In this document: positions 5,933 to 7,650 of the stretch, piece by piece | How the letters are laid out: each line of letters begins with the position of its first letter | Position numbering within the stretch: the stretch's first letter is position 1 | Translations under genes and position numbers: made by a program | From: Anaerolinea thermophila | GTDB taxonomy: Bacteria > Chloroflexota > Anaerolineae > Anaerolineales > DRKV01 | Assembly: GCA_020722405.1 (NCBI GenBank) | Contig: DYKW01000083.1 | Span: 1 to 7,650 of the forward strand | Direction: 5' to 3' | DNA length: 7,650 bases | The notes under the pieces: generated by a model | Told to the model about the DNA's origin: nothing | Databases searched by the model: none | The model's input: the letters and a program-made list of their open reading frames with translations, nothing else

Positions 5933-6075
5933 ATGAAAATTGCATTCGTTACTGAAGAAGAAGTGCGCATCAGCAATCACTTTGGGCCGTCCCCTACTAC
6001 CTCGTGTTTAGCACGGCATCTTGAAAAGCAACCCGCGTAGGGCACACAAACCCATGCACAACCACCAAACATACC
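5933..6075 (+). pseudogene. Broken NifX/NifB-type (Fe-Mo cofactor-binding family) gene
   Basis: The ATG at 5933 has a GAGG site five bases upstream and opens with MKIAFVTEEEVRISNHFG, the usual start of NifX-like dinitrogenase-cofactor family proteins. The frame then runs into PSPTTS and stops after 35 codons (TAG at 6038). The homologous continuation is present in other frames: PYYLVF with TAC at 5995 is in the next frame, ending at TGA 6022. A His-rich stretch HKPMHNHQTYHE (from about 6045), as expected after the first strand of these proteins, is in the third frame. This needs two single-base losses, near 5987-5994 and 6010-6017. The C-terminal two thirds of the roughly 100-130-residue family protein are missing, because the tlpA start follows at once. 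It may be real decay or sequencing error in part; the truncation is harder to explain by error. Confidence 0.7.
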
Positions 6076-6690
6076 ATGAGCCGCTCCGCAAAACGTCGTA
6101 AGAACACAAAAAAATCCCCGCCAGTGCTGCTAATTGCCATCGGCAGCGCGTTGGTTTTGTTCGGGCTGCTAAACGCATTGTGGAACAGTCGCTCTGAACC
6201 AACGCCAGACAGTCGCTCTGAACTAACGCCAGAAAGCAGCGGCCCTTCGGCTATTCCGGTTGAGGTGAAAACCCATCCAGCCCCGCAGCTTTCCCTCCAA
6301 GGGCTAGATGGGAAACCGGTCTCCCTTTCCGACTTCCACGGGCAGGTCGTGCTGCTCAACAACTGGGCAACCTGGTGCCCACCCTGCAAGGCCGAAATGC
6401 CCGATTTAGAGGCCTACTATGAGGCACACCAGGCAGAAGGCTTCACCGTCATCGCCGTCAATGCCGGTGATCCACCAGCGGAGGTGGGTGCCTTTGCCCA
6501 ACAGTATGGCCTGACCTTCCCGGTATGGCCCGACCCCAACACAGAAACGCTGCGCGCTTTTGGCATTCAGGGGTTACCAACTTCGTTTATCATTGACCGC
6601 GACGGCATGGTGCGCGCAACCTGGACAGGTGCAATCACCCGTGCAACCCTGGAAAAATACGTAACTCCCTACATCGAGGAACAAAACTAA
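6076..6690 (+). CDS. Membrane-anchored TlpA-like thioredoxin
   Basis: This 204-residue protein has a basic N-terminus (KRRKNTKK), one hydrophobic segment at about residues 16-36, a hydrophilic linker to about residue 65, and a TlpA/ResA-type thioredoxin domain at 66-204. The active site is WATWCPPC (Cys101, Cys104) and the cis-proline is 168 (GLPTSF). The charge pattern places the catalytic domain outside the cytoplasmic membrane, where TlpA/ResA proteins reduce disulfides, for example during cytochrome c maturation. It could also work with the OsmC protein, which is an inference. The linker contains an exact-length 8-residue tandem duplication. No Shine-Dalgarno sequence precedes the ATG, and the upstream DNA is the cut-off NifX-like gene. 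Its TAA stop shares its last base with the ATG of the OsmC gene, implying coupled translation. Confidence 0.9.
   Translation: MSRSAKRRKNTKKSPPVLLIAIGSALVLFGLLNALWNSRSEPTPDSRSELTPESSGPSAIPVEVKTHPAPQLSLQGLDGKPVSLSDFHGQVVLLNNWATWCPPCKAEMPDLEAYYEAHQAEGFTVIAVNAGDPPAEVGAFAQQYGLTFPVWPDPNTETLRAFGIQGLPTSFIIDRDGMVRATWTGAITRATLEKYVTPYIEEQN
6186..6233 (+). repeat. 24-bp in-frame tandem duplication inside tlpA linker
   Basis: Two adjacent 24-bp units, 6186-6209 and 6210-6233, differ at one position only (C to T). They encode the peptide repeats SRSEPTPD and SRSELTPE at residues 38-45 and 46-53. Because 24 is a multiple of three, the frame is kept. The near identity suggests a recent slippage event that lengthened the spacer between membrane anchor and thioredoxin domain. 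Confidence 0.95.
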
Positions 6691-7142
6691 TGGATGCAAA
6701 AGTCAATTGGCACGGCGGGCTGAGTTTTACAGGCCAGGCCAATTCCGGTTTTACCGTCAACCTGGGTGCTGATCCCTCGGTGGGCGGTGTGAATGACGGC
6801 TTTCGGCCAATGGAATTGATGGCCATCAGCCTGGCGGGCTGCACAGCAATGGACGTGATTTCCATTTTGCGCAAGAAACGCCAGGATGTAACCGCCTTCG
6901 ATGTTCAGGTGCACACCGAAGAAGCCCCAGAACACCCCCACGTTTTCACTCAGGCAACAATCGAATACTTTGTCACCGGGCACAACGTGGATGAAAAAGC
7001 AGTGGTACGCGCCATCGAACTTTCTGCCACCCGTTATTGTCCCGCCCAAAACATGCTCAACACAGTCCTCCCTATCACTCTACGCTACCACATCTTCGAA
7101 GAAGGCGGTGACCAGGTGGTGCAAGGAGTGTACGAACGCTAG
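6690..7142 (+). CDS. OsmC-family hydroperoxide reductase (YhfA-like)
   Basis: This 150-residue protein has the OsmC fold markers: the central motif PMELMAISLAGCTAMDV with Cys51, and RYCPAQNML with Cys117. The two cysteines are 66 residues apart, the spacing of the catalytic pair in E. coli OsmC, so peroxidase activity on organic hydroperoxides is likely. It needs a dithiol donor, which the thioredoxin- and glutaredoxin-type proteins encoded upstream could supply. The ATG overlaps the tlpA stop by one base (TAATG), so translation is probably coupled. No signal peptide is present and it should be cytoplasmic. It is the last gene of the operon and is followed by a strong stem-loop. YhfA-like members are less well characterised than Ohr/OsmC proper, so the natural substrate is open. 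Confidence 0.93.
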   Translation: MDAKVNWHGGLSFTGQANSGFTVNLGADPSVGGVNDGFRPMELMAISLAGCTAMDVISILRKKRQDVTAFDVQVHTEEAPEHPHVFTQATIEYFVTGHNVDEKAVVRAIELSATRYCPAQNMLNTVLPITLRYHIFEEGGDQVVQGVYER

Positions 7143-7171
7143 ACAACATCCTTCTCAATTTACCGGTATCC

Positions 7172-7210
7172 GCAAAGCGCCCGTTCCTAAAACTGGAACG
7201 GGCGCTTTGC
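7172..7210 (+). terminator. Strong 16-bp stem-loop closing the redox operon
   Basis: GCAAAGCGCCCGTTCC (7172-7187) is perfectly complementary to GGAACGGGCGCTTTGC (7195-7210), with a 7-base loop TAAAACT. It begins 30 bases after the OsmC stop. No U tract follows (CTTGGG), so classical intrinsic termination is incomplete. The stem is symmetrical and could stop transcripts arriving from either side, including the minus-strand genes to the right. Confidence 0.75.
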
Positions 7211-7357
7211 CTTGGGATGGCGAGAGGGAAGGTTCCTCTGACATTGGATGAGGGGTTCATACACCCACTGTAACTCGGCTGTGGCCAACCCGCACATGTC
7301 GGCGTCAGCAGATAGCGGAGGCGGCTCCCACACCGCCGGATAACCAGGCGCCGTAGG
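7211..7357. other. GC-rich gene-free stretch with small dyads
   Basis: No frame in this interval shows a recognisable protein. It holds several short inverted repeats, among them GGGT/ACCC around TCATAC (7253-7266), GGCGG/CCGCC with an 8-base loop (7320-7337) and the palindrome GGCGCC (7348-7353). Composition is more GC-rich than the CBS remnant that abuts it. It might be the tail of an inserted element that cut the CBS gene, or a structured RNA. I cannot name it. Confidence 0.3.
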
Positions 7358-7444
7358 TCAGCGGTACACTTGAACCGGCGTATCTGATGGAACGCTCACA
7401 ATCTTATCGCCTTTGATTTTCAAAATATCCCGAACGACGAACAT
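7358..7444 (-). pseudogene. N-terminal remnant of a CBS-domain gene
   Basis: On the minus strand the ATG at 7444 opens a 28-codon frame. It begins MFVVRDILKIKGDKIVSV and continues into SDTPV, which is how many small CBS-domain proteins begin (VRDILK-x-KG ... V-S-V ... D-x-x-V). Where the family continues into the EAIKLMxEKxIGALLV helix-strand, this frame reads QVYR and stops (TGA, 7358-7360). A strong GAAAGGAG site lies six bases before the ATG, so the start is genuine or was so recently. Full-length relatives are about 130-150 residues, so most of the first domain and all of the second are gone. It is very probably a truncated gene rather than a functional short protein. The first 20 or so residues fit; the homology call is from memory of the family. 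Confidence 0.6.
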
Positions 7445-7474
7445 GGCAGGCTCCTTTCACAAAGCCGTATCTGT

Positions 7475-7650
7475 TTACCGCAGAGCCCGCGGAGAACGCA
7501 GAGAATCTGGAAAGTCATTCACCACCCGGCGAATGCCATCCTTCAGGACCCTGACATTGAAGTTGATCAGCAAGCCCACCTTGCAACCAGAAAGATTCAG
7601 GTAGGAAAGCAACTGAGCCTGATGAATCGGCATCAGGCGATCAACGGCAA
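7475..7650 (-). CDS. GxxExxY-family protein, C-terminal part (runs off window)
   Basis: The minus strand encodes 57 residues ending at TAA (7475-7477); the 5' end lies beyond the window. The segment LMPIHQAQLLSYLNLSG, followed by CKVGLLINFNVRVLKDGIRR, is the characteristic C-terminal part of GxxExxY proteins, a PD-(D/E)XK-like family of about 125-140 residues with unknown cellular role. The missing part should carry the GxxExxY signature. After the usual end (around RRVV) there is an extra tail NDFPDSLRSPRALR, encoded in part by the 9-bp repeat described separately. The reading frame ends 30 bases before the CBS remnant start on the same strand. Confidence 0.85.
   Translation of the reverse strand, partial: AVDRLMPIHQAQLLSYLNLSGCKVGLLINFNVRVLKDGIRRVVNDFPDSLRSPRALR
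7479..7505. repeat. Three 9-bp repeat units overlapping a gene end
   Basis: CGCAGAGCC, CGCGGAGAA and CGCAGAGAA stand in direct succession. They lie within the last ten codons of the GxxExxY gene on the opposite strand and encode its SLRSPRALR tail. Purine-rich 9-base words of this kind also appear at 148-177, suggesting a repeat family present at both window ends. Confidence 0.65.

Noticed and set aside
5933..6040. A genuine 35-residue small protein after the glutaredoxin
   Set aside because: Its first 18 residues are the NifX-like start, and the family's continuation appears in the other two frames, so a broken gene explains it better.
7250..7330. Possible tRNA because of a GGTTCAT-like T-arm
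   Set aside because: No acceptor, D-arm or anticodon stem can be assembled around it on either strand.
7413..7604. Plus-strand open frame of about 60 codons
   Set aside because: It is antisense to the recognisable GxxExxY and CBS coding segments on the minus strand and resembles no protein.

Overview
The window looks like chromosomal DNA of a bacterium with moderately high G+C, most probably a member of the Chloroflexota (Anaerolineae-like), possibly thermophilic. This is an inference from gene content: a fused ADP-forming acyl-CoA synthetase, a two-domain protein disulfide oxidoreductase of the kind typical of thermophiles, a NifX-like remnant inside a redox operon, and a GxxExxY protein at the edge. 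No rRNA, tRNA, CRISPR array or complete mobile element was found.

Layout. Positions 1-240 carry no gene but hold a short hairpin, an array of 8-bp repeats and an A/T-rich palindrome. Positions 241-1096 (minus strand) encode an ECF sigma factor and, overlapping it by 8 bp, a small soluble zinc-binding anti-sigma factor. After a 144-bp divergent spacer, the plus strand carries an NYN-domain (PIN-like nuclease) protein with a proline-rich linker and an unrecognised C-terminal half, then a 698-residue fused ADP-forming acyl-CoA synthetase followed by two stem-loops.

Positions 4679-7142 are a compact plus-strand thiol/redox operon: a 68-residue zinc-ribbon protein, a protein disulfide oxidoreductase (CQYC and CPYC), a YruB-type glutaredoxin (CPHC), a broken NifX-like gene, a membrane-anchored TlpA-like thioredoxin (WCPPC), and an OsmC-family peroxide reductase whose ATG overlaps the TlpA stop codon. 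A strong 16-bp stem-loop follows. The genes could together handle disulfide exchange in the cytoplasm, reduction outside the membrane and hydroperoxide removal; the electron donor (a thioredoxin-reductase-like enzyme) is not in the window. The nearby sigma/anti-sigma pair could be a thiol sensor for this set, but nothing in the sequence proves the link.

Positions 7211-7650 look worn and repeat-rich: a GC-rich stretch without a gene, a 28-codon remnant of a CBS-domain gene (minus strand) that still has its ribosome-binding site, and the C-terminal 57 residues of a GxxExxY-family protein (minus strand) that runs off the window. The three least obvious observations are the NifX-like remnant read in three frames, the CBS remnant, and the loss of a Shine-Dalgarno sequence in front of tlpA at the point where the NifX-like gene is cut off.
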